From positions 1 to 5,616 of the forward strand of contig CANTWQ010000009.1 in assembly GCA_947853365.1 (NCBI GenBank): a DNA stretch of 5,616 bases. Direction: 5' to 3'. This DNA comes from an uncultured Bacilli bacterium. GTDB lineage: Bacteria > Bacillota_I > Bacilli_A > RF39 > UBA660. A program made the translations under genes and the position numbers. Below are positions 5,550 to 5,616 of this stretch, piece after piece; within the stretch, counting starts at the first letter, position 1, and the number at the start of each line of letters is the position of its first letter. The notes under the pieces are model-generated. The model saw only the letters and a list, made by a program, of their open reading frames with translations. It was not told where the DNA came from and made no database searches.

Positions 5550-5616
<67 letters not shown>

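Overview
The window looks like ordinary chromosome from a low-GC Gram-positive bacterium (Bacillota). The evidence is the AT-rich sequence, strong AGGAGG/GGTGA-type ribosome binding sites, U-tract terminators, a GerM-type spore protein, a YetF/DUF421 protein, a TIGR04086 (YrzE-like) membrane protein and a typical Firmicutes tRNA-Arg(UCU). TGA is used as a stop codon (4043-4045), which argues against the Mollicutes code 4. An endospore-forming Bacilli, Clostridia or Erysipelotrichia-like host is an inference; the species cannot be named from this stretch.

Region 1 (1-2918, + strand) holds the end of one half-size ABC exporter gene and all of its partner. The two overlap by 8 bp and end at a strong intrinsic terminator. 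Their ATPase motifs are damaged in a complementary way. The first subunit has Asp for the catalytic Glu and Gln for the switch His; the second has SQGQ for the SGGQ signature. This is the pattern of a heterodimeric multidrug-type exporter with one working and one degenerate ATP site (BmrCD, LmrCD, TM287/288 type).

Region 2 (2923-4045) holds a four-helix TIGR04086/DUF3792 protein on the - strand. It converges on the ABC operon with its own terminator and diverges from a YetF-like DUF421 protein. The 73 bp between the divergent starts must carry both promoters.

Region 3 (4042-4520) holds a small three-helix membrane protein that I do not recognise. It has its own candidate promoter overlapping the yetF stop, and is followed by a nested hairpin terminator.

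Region 4 (4526-5616) holds a GerM-like protein with two GerMN domains, anchored by an N-terminal helix rather than a lipid. It is followed by a tRNA-Arg(UCU) cut by the right edge. The tRNA has a near-consensus promoter whose -35 lies inside the end of the gerM-like gene, and an 8-bp inverted repeat sits between the -10 and the mature tRNA.

I found no insertion sequence, CRISPR array, phage gene or clear sign of horizontal transfer. The regions do not appear to form one pathway: they share a membrane/envelope theme but are separated by terminators and their own promoters. No gap longer than 300 bases lacks a gene.
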